A stretch of DNA of 64,000 bases. Source: Siphonodentalium dalli. Its lineage: Eukaryota; Mollusca; Scaphopoda; Gadilida; Siphonodentaliidae. Made by a program: the position numbers and the translations under genes. The stretch lies in assembly GCA_032622095.1 (NCBI GenBank), contig CP136064.1, positions 275,365,614-275,429,613 of the forward strand. Direction: 5' to 3'. This document shows, piece after piece, positions 26,501 to 39,400 of the stretch; the first letter of the stretch is position 1, and each line of letters starts with the position of its first letter. Below the pieces are notes generated by a model, which saw only the letters and a program-made list of their open reading frames with translations, ran no database searches and had not been told where the DNA came from.

Positions 26501-29500
26501 ACTCAACACCGGGGAGACCCCACCAGGAGAACTTTGGTTAACATTTACACCATATTGTTTACAACATACCCATATAGCGCTCGCTAATCCTCGCCACTCA
26601 AGATTTCGGTGTTGAATGGGTCACAGTTAATCACTCTCCCAAAAATCCCAAAAATAAAATCGTCAAGGTGGTGAGTGTTTTTCTTAGCACATACACTTTA
26701 TGTTCTGCATATGAACAAATTCTCGGTTCACACAAAGTGTGTTTTGTTGGTAATATCGCATCATATTATGGTCATGAGGAAATCTTACCGTCGTTTCCTC
26801 GTCCACGGATTGTTAATCTTACGGTCGTCTTTTCATCCAGAGATTGATAATCTTACCGTCGTCTGTTCGTCCACTGATTGTTAATCTTACCGTCGTCTGT
26901 TCGTCCACGGATTGTTAATCTTACCGCCGTCTGTTCGTCCACAGATTGTTAATCTTACCGCCGTCTGTTCGTCCACAGATTGTTAATCTTACCGTCGTCT
27001 GTTCGTCCACGTATTGTTAATCTTACCGTCGTCTGTTCGTCCACAGATTGTTAATCTTACGGTCGTCTGTTCGTCCACAGATTGTTAATCTTACAGTCGT
27101 CTGTTCGTCCACGTATTGTTAATCTTACCGCCGTCTGTTCGTCCACAGATTGTTAATCTTACCGTCGTCTGTTCGTCCACGTATTGTTAATCTTACCGTC
27201 GTCTGACTCTGTTCGTCCACAGATTGTTAATCTTACCGTCGTCTGTTCGTCCACGTATTGTTAATCTTACCGTCGTCTGTTCGTCCACAGATTGTTAATC
27301 TTACGGTCGTCTGTTCGTCCACAGATTGTTAATCTTACAGTCGTCTGTTCGTCCACGTATTGTTAATCTTACCGCCGTCTGTTCGTCCACAGATTGTTAA
27401 TCTTACCGTCGTCTGTTCGTCCACGTATTGTTAATCTTACCGTCGTCTGACTCTGTTCGTCCACAGATTGTTAATCTTACAGTCGTCTGTTCGTCCACGG
27501 ATTGTTAATCTTACCGCCGTCTGTTCGTCCACAGATTGTTAATCTTACCGTCGTCTGTTCGTCAACGTATTGTTAATCTTACCGTCGTCTGTTCGTCCAC
27601 AGATTGTTAATCTTACCGTCGTCTGACTCTGTTCGTCCACAGATTGTTAATCTTACAGTCGTCTGTTCGTCCACGGATTGTTAATCTTACCGCCGTCTGT
27701 TCGTCCACAGATTGTTAATCTTACCGTCGTCTGTTCGTCCACGTATTGTTAATCTTACCGTCGTCTGTTCGTCCACAGATTGTTAATCTTACCGTCGTCT
27801 GTTCGTCCACAGATTGCTTCGCTTCTTCGACTCGGTCCATCAGTTGTTTCTTCTCCCTCGTTAGCTGCTCAGTCCGCTGATCTGCCTCCTCGAGCTGTCG
27901 GGTCACGTGACACATCTCTGACGTCATCTTTGTCTTCTGCATTTCGAGTTCGGATATCATTCGGGTTCCTTCGTCAATCGTCGCGTTCATATCGGCTATC
28001 TGCACTTCCATCTGCTTCGTTACCTTGTTAGATGCACCCTAAACATAATACAGATTACAATTGAGAAAATAGCTTTGGAGCAATTATTCACCGAGGAATG
28101 AATGTTACTTCACGTCTTTGGTCGTTATTGAGATGTCTCCGAACATATTTTAGGTTAGCTGGAAAATCTTTGATTACTGTGTTTTATCTTTGTTTATTTA
28201 TTTAATGGCCATTTCTTATATTTATCAGCATTGGTATGCCTAAGATACTAACAAGCTTAGTCTTTCAATCAGCCATCAAGGCAAATACTCAAGGATGACT
28301 CACATTAAATGTCCAAAATTGGATGAACAGTGGAAGAAAGTTAGTTAGACTCCAGAACATGTAGAACATAGCGGTTTTTATTATCCGCATTTTAGAAATA
28401 TATCTGTGTGTTATGAATCGTCCCTTCCACACCCACGCTATTATATCTCACATAACAGTGTGCCATCCGCATAATTTAATACTTATGCCACTTCTTATCT
28501 AAGATGACCGAAGCAATGTTTACGGAATTTAATTCGACGGAACCGTTGCTCGAATATGAAGCGACAAGATGTATGTTAACCAATGTTGGATTTAAAATGT
28601 TACATGTTCTGCGAGTGAATAGTATATTCATTTATTTCTTTATGATAGGACAAATCTTCAGATAACAGAATGGGCTATCAACGTTGTGCATGTGGCGGGA
28701 GAATATGATTTACCTGTCGTATTTTGATTGAAGCCAATTAAGCATATCGATGGTAGATCGAATTGTGCCAGATTTTCTCTATATAGACGCTGACCGATAT
28801 CTTTAAACGTGTAGGTTTTGTGCCATGACACTTGTACCGCCTAGTGCATCTCCATAACAATAGAATAGTAACATACACAAACGTGTCGCTGAACCTGGCT
28901 ATTATAATGTCAATAGTTGCAAGAATCATATCCTTCACAATTCGCTCAATACAAAGACGAATCATTTACCGAGGTAACATCGGATTACTTACGCCGTTTT
29001 TCTTGAAGTATTCCACTTGGTTAGCGAGTTCCTCAATGTCGTGTCTCATCTGGTTCTTTTCGTTCTCTGACCTATATACGGAAATAAATCATCATAAGTC
29101 TCCGGGTTATATTTAAATTGCAATGAAGACAGATGTGTACGCGTTTTCTGTTCTGCCTATCAATTTTCACGAACGTATTCTGGTAATATGTGATTCATGG
29201 GCACCTTTAAAATATCAAGCTACATCGATTTCTTATATTTGTATAGCTGTTTTTTATTCATAGTTTTCTGACATCTGTCTGCAGATTGGATATTACACCA
29301 TGCAGCACTGTAAGGTAGTATTTATACATGTGAATTGTCGATTGATAGCATGTGGCCACGTGTTTAAAAAAAAGCACGCTCGGTTGTTCTATCTACAGCT
29401 TTCCGTCATTTCGGTCGCCAATATGTGACGTCGTGTTATGGTGTGTTTTATTGAATATATAACGCATGACCCAATTGGCAGTTGACCAATCGCGGAAACA

Positions 29501-29558
29501 GGAATTATAGTAGCACATACCTTATATGTATTAGTTATCTATTATATATTTTGAAAGA

Positions 29559-29592
<34 letters not shown>

Positions 29593-30428
29593 TTTGTTTG
29601 AAATCGATGGACTCCAAAACGACTAAGCCAATTTCGATGAAATTTGGTATTTTAGGGTATTTTCGGCCGGAGACGAACATAGGCATATTTATTTGTCCGT
29701 GCGAGGTCAACTTTTCACGTGCGGAGGTCAAATCTATTTTTACGCCGTTTTTGCGCTAATATATTTCAGTTCGGTGCTCACAAATCGATTCGATATAGCG
29801 CGAATAATAAATTGCCAGTCATATAATTTGCACGGTTAGAATCTGTGTGGCTTCATCTTTCCAACGATATATAATATGTATGTATCCGTTTTAGTTATCT
29901 GCCTCAATTATTAGGTACAAGTGGTACGGGGATCTTTTATCAGGATAAAATCACTGCGTAACTTCTATGACGTCGTCAGAGGTCATAAAGTTAGATTACG
30001 TTAACTCTCACCCTGCCGATGCATTTGACTGTGTCGCGTTAACTCATCACCGGCCGAGGTATCCACAAATGACATTGGGCTATATATCTCGGAAACGGGT
30101 GTAGCTATCGACTTGAAATTTGGTATGTGAATGTATCTTGCCCCGGATACGAATTTTATCGGGTCGCCGAGCACGTGCGACACCAGCTTCGCGCATGCGC
30201 AGACGAGATCTCGAAAACGGGTTGAGATATTGACTTTAAATTTGGTATGTGAATGTATCTTGCCCCGGATACGAATTTTATCGGGTCGCCGAGCACGTGC
30301 GACACCAGCTTCGCGCATGCGCAGACCAGATCTAGGAAACGGGTGGAGCAATCGACTTGAAATTTGGTTTTTGAATAGCCCGGACGAAGTCGGGTCACCT
30401 TCTAGTCTATTATATATTTTGAAAGATC

Positions 30429-30459
<31 letters not shown>

Positions 30460-33400
30460 TTGTTTGTTTGTGTGTGTGTTTGAAATCGATGGACTCCAAA
30501 ACGACTAAGCCAATTTCGATGAAATTTGGTATTTTAGGGTATTTTCGACAGGAGACGAACATAGGCATATTTATTTGTCCGTGCGAGGTCAACTTTTCAC
30601 GTGCGGAGGTCAAATCTATTTTTACGCCGTTTTGCGCTAATATATTTCAGTTCGGTGCTCACAAATCGATACGATATAGCGCGAATAATAAATTGCCAGT
30701 CATATAATTTGCACGGTTAGAATCTGTGTGGCTTCATCTTTCCAACGATATATAATATGTATGTATCCGTTTTAGTTATCTGCCTCAATTATTAGGTACA
30801 AGTGGTGCGATCTTTTATCAGGATAAAATCAATGCGTAAATTCTATGACGTCGTCAGAGGTCATAAAGTTAGATTACGTTAACTCTCACCCTGCCGATGC
30901 ATTTGACTGTGTCGCGTTAACTCATCACCGGCCGAGACATTGGGCTATATATCTCGAAAACGGGTGTAGCTATCGACTTGAAATTTGGTATGTGAATGTA
31001 TCTTGCCCCGGATACGAATTTTATCGGGTCGCCGAGCACGTGCGACGCCAGCTTCGCGCATGCGCAGACGAGATCTCGGAAACGGGTTGAGATATCGACT
31101 TGAAATTTGGTATGTGAATGTATCTTGCCCCGGATACGAATTTTATCGGGTCGCCGAGCACGTGCGACACCAGCTTCGCGCATCGGGATAAAATCAATGC
31201 GTAATTTCTATGACGTCGTCAGAGGTCATAAAGTTAGATTACGTTAACTCTCACCCTGCCGATGCATTTGACTGTGTCGCGTTAACTCATCACCGGCCGA
31301 GGTATCCGCAAATGACATTGGGCTATATATCTCTGAAACGGGTGTAGCTATCGACTTGAAATTTGGTATGTGAATGTATCTTGCCCCGGATACGAATTTT
31401 ATCGGGTCGCCGAGCACGCGCGACACCAGCTTCGCGCATGCGCAGACCAGATCTAGGAAACGGGTGGAGCAATCGACTTGAAATTTGGTTTTTGAATAGC
31501 CCGGACGAAGTCGGGTCACCTTCTAGTCTATTATATATTTTGAAAGATCTGTGTGTGTGTCTATGTGTTTGTTTGTGTGTTTGAAATCGATGGACTCCAA
31601 AACGACTAAGCCAATTCCGATGAAATTTGGTATTTGGATGTGTTTTCGGCCGGAGACGAACATAGGCATATTTATTTGTCCGTGCGAGGTCAACTTTTCA
31701 CGTGCGGAGGTCAAATCTATTTTTACGCCGTTTTTGCGCTAATATATTTCAGTTCGGTGCTTACAAATCGATTCGATATAGCGCGAATAATAAATTGCCA
31801 GTCATATAATTTGCACGGTTAGAATCTGTGTGGCTTCATCTTTCCAACGATATATAATATGTATGTATCCGTTTTAGTTATCTGCCTCAATTATTAGGTA
31901 CAAGTGGTACGATGCTTTTATCGAGATAAAATCAATGCGTAATTTCTATGACGTCGTCAGAGGTCATAAAGTTAGATTACGTTAACTCTCACCCTGCCGA
32001 TGCATTTGACTGTGTCGCGTTAACTCATCACCGGCCGAGGTATCCGCAAATGACATTGGGCTATATATCTCGAAAACGGGTATAGCTATCGACTTGAAAT
32101 TTGGTATGTGAATGTATCTTGCCCCGGATACGAATTTTATCGGGTCGCCGAGCACGTGCGACACCAGCTTCGCGCATGCGCAGACCAGATCTAGGAAACG
32201 GGTGGAGCAATCGACTTGAAATTTGGTTTTTGAATAGCCCGGACGAAGTCGGGTCACCTTCTAGTCTATTATATATTTTGAAAGATCTGTGTGTGTGTGT
32301 GTGTGTGTATGTGTTTGTTTGTATGTTTGAAATCGATGGACTCCAAAACGACTAAGCCAATTCCGATGAAATTTGGTATTTGGATGTGTTTTCGGCCGGA
32401 GACGAACATAGGCATATTTATTTGTCCGTGCGAGGTCAACTTTTCACGTGCGGAGGTCAAATCTATTTTTACGCCGTTTTTGCGCTAATATATTTCAGTT
32501 CGGTGCTCACAAATCGATTCGATATAGCGCGAATAATAAATTGCCAGTCATATAATTTGCACGGTTAGAATCTGTGTGGCTTCATCTTTCCAACGATATA
32601 TAATATGTATGTATCCGTTTTAGTTATCTGCCTCAATTATTAGGTACAAGTGGTACAATGCTTTTATCGGGATAAAATCAATGCGTAATTTCTATGACGT
32701 CGTCAGAGGTCATAAAGTTAGATTACGTTAACTCTCACCCTGCCGATGCATTTGACTGTGTCGCGTTAACTCATCACCGGCCGAGGTATCCGCAAATGAC
32801 ATTGGGCTATATATCTCGGAAACGGGTGTAGCTATCGACTTGAAATTTGGTATGTGAATGTATCTTGCCCCGGATACGAATTTTATCGGGTCGCCGAGCA
32901 CGTGCGACACCAGCTTCGCGCATGCGCAGACCAGATCTAGGAAACGGGTGGAGCAATCGACTTGAAATTTGGTTTTTGAATAGCCCGGACGAAGTCGGTC
33001 ACCTTCTAGTTAGTATATATATTGGCACATACATACTATAAATGCACATATTGTAACACATCTATGATATAAGCTGGTTTAATTTTAGGCTTTTATAATA
33101 ATCTTCAAATCGATGTTCAGCCGTTAGTTTAGATATCAACTAGGATGAACTTTTGAGATGAGTTCAGCATCTATACCAACAATATGCCTCAGGTGTTCTT
33201 ATGTGGTCTTGTATTGCATTGGCAGACGGCGGAGTATATACAGAGTGTGCTGTGTGATTACTATTCAATCCAATCCACTTACTTGGACTTTGATTTTTGT
33301 GCTGCTTCGACTTGTGTGGTTAGTTCGTTAACGGCGTCCGACATCTTCTTTCTGATGGATGATATATGTGTCTCGTGCTGCATTTTATAGTCCTCCATCT

Positions 33401-36400
33401 CTCGTCGCAGTCTGCCGATTTCATGTTCTCTCTTCTTACTCACTTCAACCTGTCATATGAAATATATATATTATATATACCGCTGCTATCGTTTCTATTT
33501 TGTTTATTGTTATACAACATAGTGTTGTTTGTGTTGGTTTGTGAGTTTTGCAATATAGTAAACACCACTTCTAACTGTAAGACTGCATAGAAATGTGATC
33601 TACCCACCAATTATTGATATATCAATTGATTTATTAGAGTTCAATGAAGGTTAGAAAAGCAGCTACATGCTATATCATAAAAGGCCTTTGGCAACGGTAA
33701 TATTATAATAAAATTTAGATAATTTAGGAGAGATAATGTGGAAATACATTCTGGACACTATAAAACCTGTGTCAAAATGACTCAAGCATACTGATTGTGA
33801 GGATCCACGTTATCATAGTTGTGGACATATACGGCAACAGAGTGCCTTCAGCTAAAGTACCGATCACACCAGATTCAAAGATAACTTTTTGGTTCACTTA
33901 GGAAACACACAGATAATATGTTTAACAAACGCTCAGGTCGTTTATTGAACTGACTATCTGAACATTTCCTACTCTCAATATGAATCCTTCTGCACTTGTA
34001 TTATCTGTTCGCATGTGTGTCGTTTAATTGTATAACCCGAACATCCCCCAATTATATAATATACATTGGAATATGTATACTTTCATAGCTGAATTGGATA
34101 TTCCACTCGGGACAAGGAAATGACTAAATATATTCATGTTTTCGTTGTCACACTTTCCTGTTTCAAGAAAGGCTACAACCGATGTTGTTGAAAGTCTCGA
34201 GTCTATTTCCAACCATTTTAATCACGTGACGATAAAACACACCTGAGCGGCTGTAGCTCCTCCTTGTTCTTCGAGTTTCTCTGTGAGGTCATCTAAATCT
34301 CTAACCAATTCGTTTCTTTGTTTCTCAGCCTGAAATATGCAAAACGAAACATTGTTACCTGGAAAACATAAAACATGGACACGCATAACACCTCACCATG
34401 TACATGTATAATATACCAAAAAAGGTGTGAGAATGTTATATCAAATAACCGGAATTTTAGTTTGCGTAATTGAATAAAATATTACCGCGAATATGCAAGA
34501 AATAATTAATAAATGATCTATCAAATGTGACCCCGATAAATACAGAACGCTATAATCATCCATTGTTCGTATGTATAATTGCAGTAGTCAGGGAATTTAA
34601 GCTTCACATGAATCAGATGAATGGAAGCAGTACAGAACACAAATTGTTTTCCATGAATGTTATTTCCCGACGGAAAAAGGCAGTAATAAAGGTGCTGGCG
34701 CACACATATCTCTATATCAAACGTAGTCAGAACTATACATAAGTTTGAATCCCACTGTACTTATCACTGTAAACACATACTCGTTCTCTTGCGGTGCGTT
34801 CGTTTTCATATTCGTCCTCGAGTTCGCCGAGGGTGGCCTGGAACTCTTTCAACTTCCGGTTGAGTTGAGCGCATTGGGTCTCTGTTTCTTCCAACTGGGT
34901 GCGTGTGTTGTTCAGATCTGAATCTTTCCTGAAATCAAAAATAGATATTGGTTACTGCAATTAAACATTATATATATATTAAAATAGCCATTCACCTATG
35001 GAATAATATTTCCAAAATGAGCATGAATCAATAGAAGCAAGCATCTGTGATCTGAGAATTATATATTGGAATTATTTAGATGAAATAGACTGCGCAAGGC
35101 ATTTAATGACGTGGTGAGTTGTCGGCCATATATAGTAATGCGTTCCCCATGTGTAAGAGTTTTTTTCTTAGATGAATATGAAAATTAAATCGACTAGGCA
35201 ACCCGCACATCACATGATGCGTTGTCGTACATGGCGCTGGGTCGTCATAAGTTTGTGTTCTCTCATTCAAATTAAATAGGTTGATGTAATTACTTAGTCC
35301 ACACTATAACAACTCGAGCTTGAGAGAACACGGATGTGTTATTGTTCGTGGTGAGTTAACTAAGGTATGTGATATACGTCAATCAGCCATGTACATATTT
35401 GTGGGAATACACAGTTCTATGACATACGTCATTCAGACATGTATACGTGTATTATTTGTGGGAATACGCGGTTCTATGATATACGTCATTCAGACATGTA
35501 TACGTGTATTATTTGTGGGAATACGCAGTTCTATGATATACGTCATTCAGACATGTATACGTGTATAATTTGTGGGAATGCACAGTTCTATGATATATGT
35601 CCTGCAGTCATGTATACGGGTATTATTTGCGGGAATACGCAGTTCTATGATATATGTCCTTCAGTCATGTATACGTGTATTATTTGTGGGAATACGCAGT
35701 TCTATGATATACGTCATTTAGACATGTATACGTGTATAATTTGCGGGAATGCACAGTTCTATGATATATGTCATTCAGTCATGTATACGTGTGTTATTTG
35801 TGGGAATGCACAGTTCTATGATATATGTCATTCAGTCATGTATACGTGTATTATTTGTGGGAATACGCAGTTCTATGATATACGTCATTCAGACATGTAT
35901 ACGTGTATAATTTGTGGGAATGCACAGTTCTATGATATACGTCATTCAGACATGTATACGTGTATAATTTGTGGGAATGCACAGTTCTATGATATATGTC
36001 CTTCAGGCATGTATACGGGTATTATTTGTGGGAATGCACAGTTCTATGATATATGTCATTCAGTCATGTATACGGGTATTATTTGTGGGAATGCACAGTT
36101 CTACGATTTATGTATTTCAGTCATGTATACTCTATTATTTTTGGGAATGCACAGTGGCCTGTTGGAAATTACATGTGCCCATACTCACTTCCTTAAGTGC
36201 TCTTCGCTATCATGTCGGGCCCGTTCCACTTCATCGAGATTATCTTGTGTGGCTCTCAGATCCTGCTCCAGCTTACGCTTCACTTTCTCGACGTCACCTC
36301 TGATTTTCTTCTCACGTTCGAAACAGCTCTCCATCTGTATAACATGAAAATTTGGATATGCGGAAAACCAACATCATATCCATCGCACCACATGTAGCGT

Positions 36401-39400
36401 AATTTACGGATATTATTTTGAGTCTTGAGCATTGTGTTCGCTATTATACAGTGAACGTGCAATTGTTATCTACCATAATATATTGCTGTAGAATGTTATA
36501 TACTTGTGTCCACCGAAATTGTCACATCCATATTCAGAAGCATCGATCGCTTTTCTTATCACATTCCATCTTCAGTTGTTAAAAAACATAAATACAGCAT
36601 GTGTGTGCAAACTCCATGTTCAAGTTTGGATTCGCGTTTAGTTTCTTGGAATAATGGTATGATTATCACGATTTCGTTTTATTAGTTCGGTCCCTGATGA
36701 GACTAATTTATGCCTCAATCAAAGCAACACTATTCGCATTATGTGCGGTATGTCTCTAACCACTAAACAACTGACAGAGTTGTGGAATGACACAACATCT
36801 GAAAAGGATATGAATACCAGCATTAACTAACGAACCAAATACCAACTACCAATTCATCAACCATTCGGGATAAAGACTGGTGACAAATAACAGCTCCAAC
36901 TTGCGATAACTCAAAACAGCCACACATTTCCCCGTTTCTCAATCAGACATAATCAGTTCGAGTATTACCCAGACAAAAATACCATCTCGATTTATTATCA
37001 AACGAAGTAAAATTAACTTGTGCCCGTCTTCTGTTCTCAAAATTTGGCCAACTTTATCCAGCTTGTGATATGGAGTTATTTGATATAGATAGTAACATCA
37101 CACCACAAATCTTTCACAACTGAAAACAATAGGCGCAATCCACTAAACCATAAGGGCGGTAACTCTATCTCCAAAGTTAACGCCTGTCTTTTGTTATAAT
37201 AATCTGTCTGAAACATATTTATTCGTGAAATCTGATCAAACTGCGGTATTTACTGACAACATTATATGAGCTTATTTTATCCAGCCAAATTTGAAATATT
37301 TTACTGTCCCCATATTCGTTCTCACCTCATTGATAACGACTAGAAACCAGCACACCGCAACCTGTTCACCAGCAAATTAATCATACCAGCTGTCGCTATC
37401 AAACTGTTCAACGATTTCTTGTTTCTCTACCCAAACTCAATTATGAAAAGTAAATACCAGAAAGCCTCGTAGCTTTACCAACATGTCTTTTTCTCTTAAA
37501 TGCATTCCTTTATTAGTATTCTTCCTTCTCTCTTGCTCTTCTGTCTATTCACTCTCTCTCAACTGTAACCTTTCTCTATCCACCTCTTATCAAATGGAAC
37601 GGGTTTACCTTAAATCAATGCTTCTACTCATGCCCACCCGTGGTCCACTGGTAAATTACAAATACTATAGTGGCACAATTAAGTGAATATAGATCACGGG
37701 TGGGCATGTTCCATGACCGCGCAAACCGAGTACACAAAAAATCTCGTAACTATTCTTCTTCAAAGCTTTTAATATCGTGCTTCAAATACTACATGAAAGG
37801 AGCCACACTTGAAACTATTGTTCTGTACTTAATAGTCTTCCTATTGCTCGAACACCAATCAATATGTGATAAAAAAACCGATCTTATGTGGATGGTTAAA
37901 AACCAAACGACTCGACTTTCTACATGTACTTCGAAAACCTTACAAAATACCTCCAATTGGATATACAATTTAATCATCCTCGGAGGTGACATCCACCCTA
38001 ATCCGGGCCCTGATACGAATCAAAACGTAAAAATTATGCATTTAAATGTTCAAAGTCTGACTCCCAAGATAGATATTATTAGTACCGAAATGCCTAACTT
38101 TGATATCTGCTGTTTCACAGAGACATGGCTAGGTGTAAACATCCCCAACGAACGATTACTAGTTCAAGGTTTTGGCGAACCGGAGCGAAGGGACAGGGCT
38201 GATTCATATGGTGGGGTAATAGTCTACATAAGGAATAACATAGCATATAGACGGCGAATCGATCTCGAACACCCGGGAATAGAAAGCGTTTGGATAGAAC
38301 TATGCCATGGAAATACCAGAAGCCTAATCGGTGCTATATATAGACCCCCAAATTGTAACTGTTGGACTGAAATTACAACTATGTTAGATTCGGCACGTGA
38401 CCTATCCCCACATAACCTGATAATCATAGGAGACCTTAATGAAAACCAATATTGCCCATCAAATAATAGAATCTCAGCAGTATGTAATCAACTAACATTA
38501 AAACAGTTAATAACGGAATCTACCAATTTTACTGAATATTCGGAAACTCTTATCGATGTTGTCCTGGTAAATAAAAACTGCTCTGTCTTTGAAAGTGGAA
38601 CCCTTGAACCCTTCCATGGAAATTATATTCGCTATCATATTCCCATCTTTGTAGATATCCTAATTTCGGAAAAGAAATCTCAACAGAAACCGTTTACTAG
38701 GCGTGTATTTAACTACGATGAAGCAAATTTCACAGATCTAGATAAGTCAATCTTAGAACAAGACTGGAAACAACCCTTTTCAAATACCCCCATCAGTGAA
38801 ATGACCAACGTACTAACAACTTTCTTACAAGATCAGATCAATATTTTTGTCCCAAGTAAAATTGTGCGTTGTATGAAAGATGAACCAGCATGGTTAAATT
38901 CTGGAATAAAACAACATATCAAACAACGAAAGCGCTTGTATGAAAAAGCTAAAGTTCGTAATACCATCAACGCATGGACAAACTATAGGAAAAAACGAAA
39001 CGAAGTAATCTCCCTTATAAGAAAATCAAAATCTGACCACATAGTGCACATGCAAGACATCCTGAATAATCCAGAAACACCCTCATCTGCCTGGTGGAAA
39101 ACCTTTAATAAACTCTCAGAAAAAAACAGCAATAGAGCTATTCCGTACTTGTCGTGGAATAACAGCACACATACATCCAACTATGACAAAGCAGAAGCTT
39201 TTAATGACTATTTCTGTAGTGTTTCATCTATAGATGACTCAAATGCCACAATACCAGAATACACCCCATTGCAATCTATTCCAGAACTAAATGAAATATT
39301 AATCTCTGAATCGGATATAATAGAAACCTTGAAAAATCTTGTTCCTGATAAATCTTCCGGTTACGATGAGATAAGTCCGCGCATACTAAAAAAATGTCCT

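Noticed and set aside
30001-32910. Repeated 60-125 codon frames (with [20 protein letters not shown]) in the 30-33 kb region
   Set aside because: They recur because the Helitron-like copies recur. They are short, lie on the minus strand of a non-autonomous element and resemble no protein family I know.
35439-36347. 302-codon plus-strand frame with a repeating CIICGN motif resembling zinc ribbons
   Set aside because: The motif arises from a 57-bp tandem repeat whose length is divisible by 3. The frame then runs antisense through myosin exon 22. Not a gene.
37670-37705. LINE polyprotein start at 37670
   Set aside because: The codon there is GTG. In an animal mRNA the first in-frame ATG at 37706 is the more likely start.
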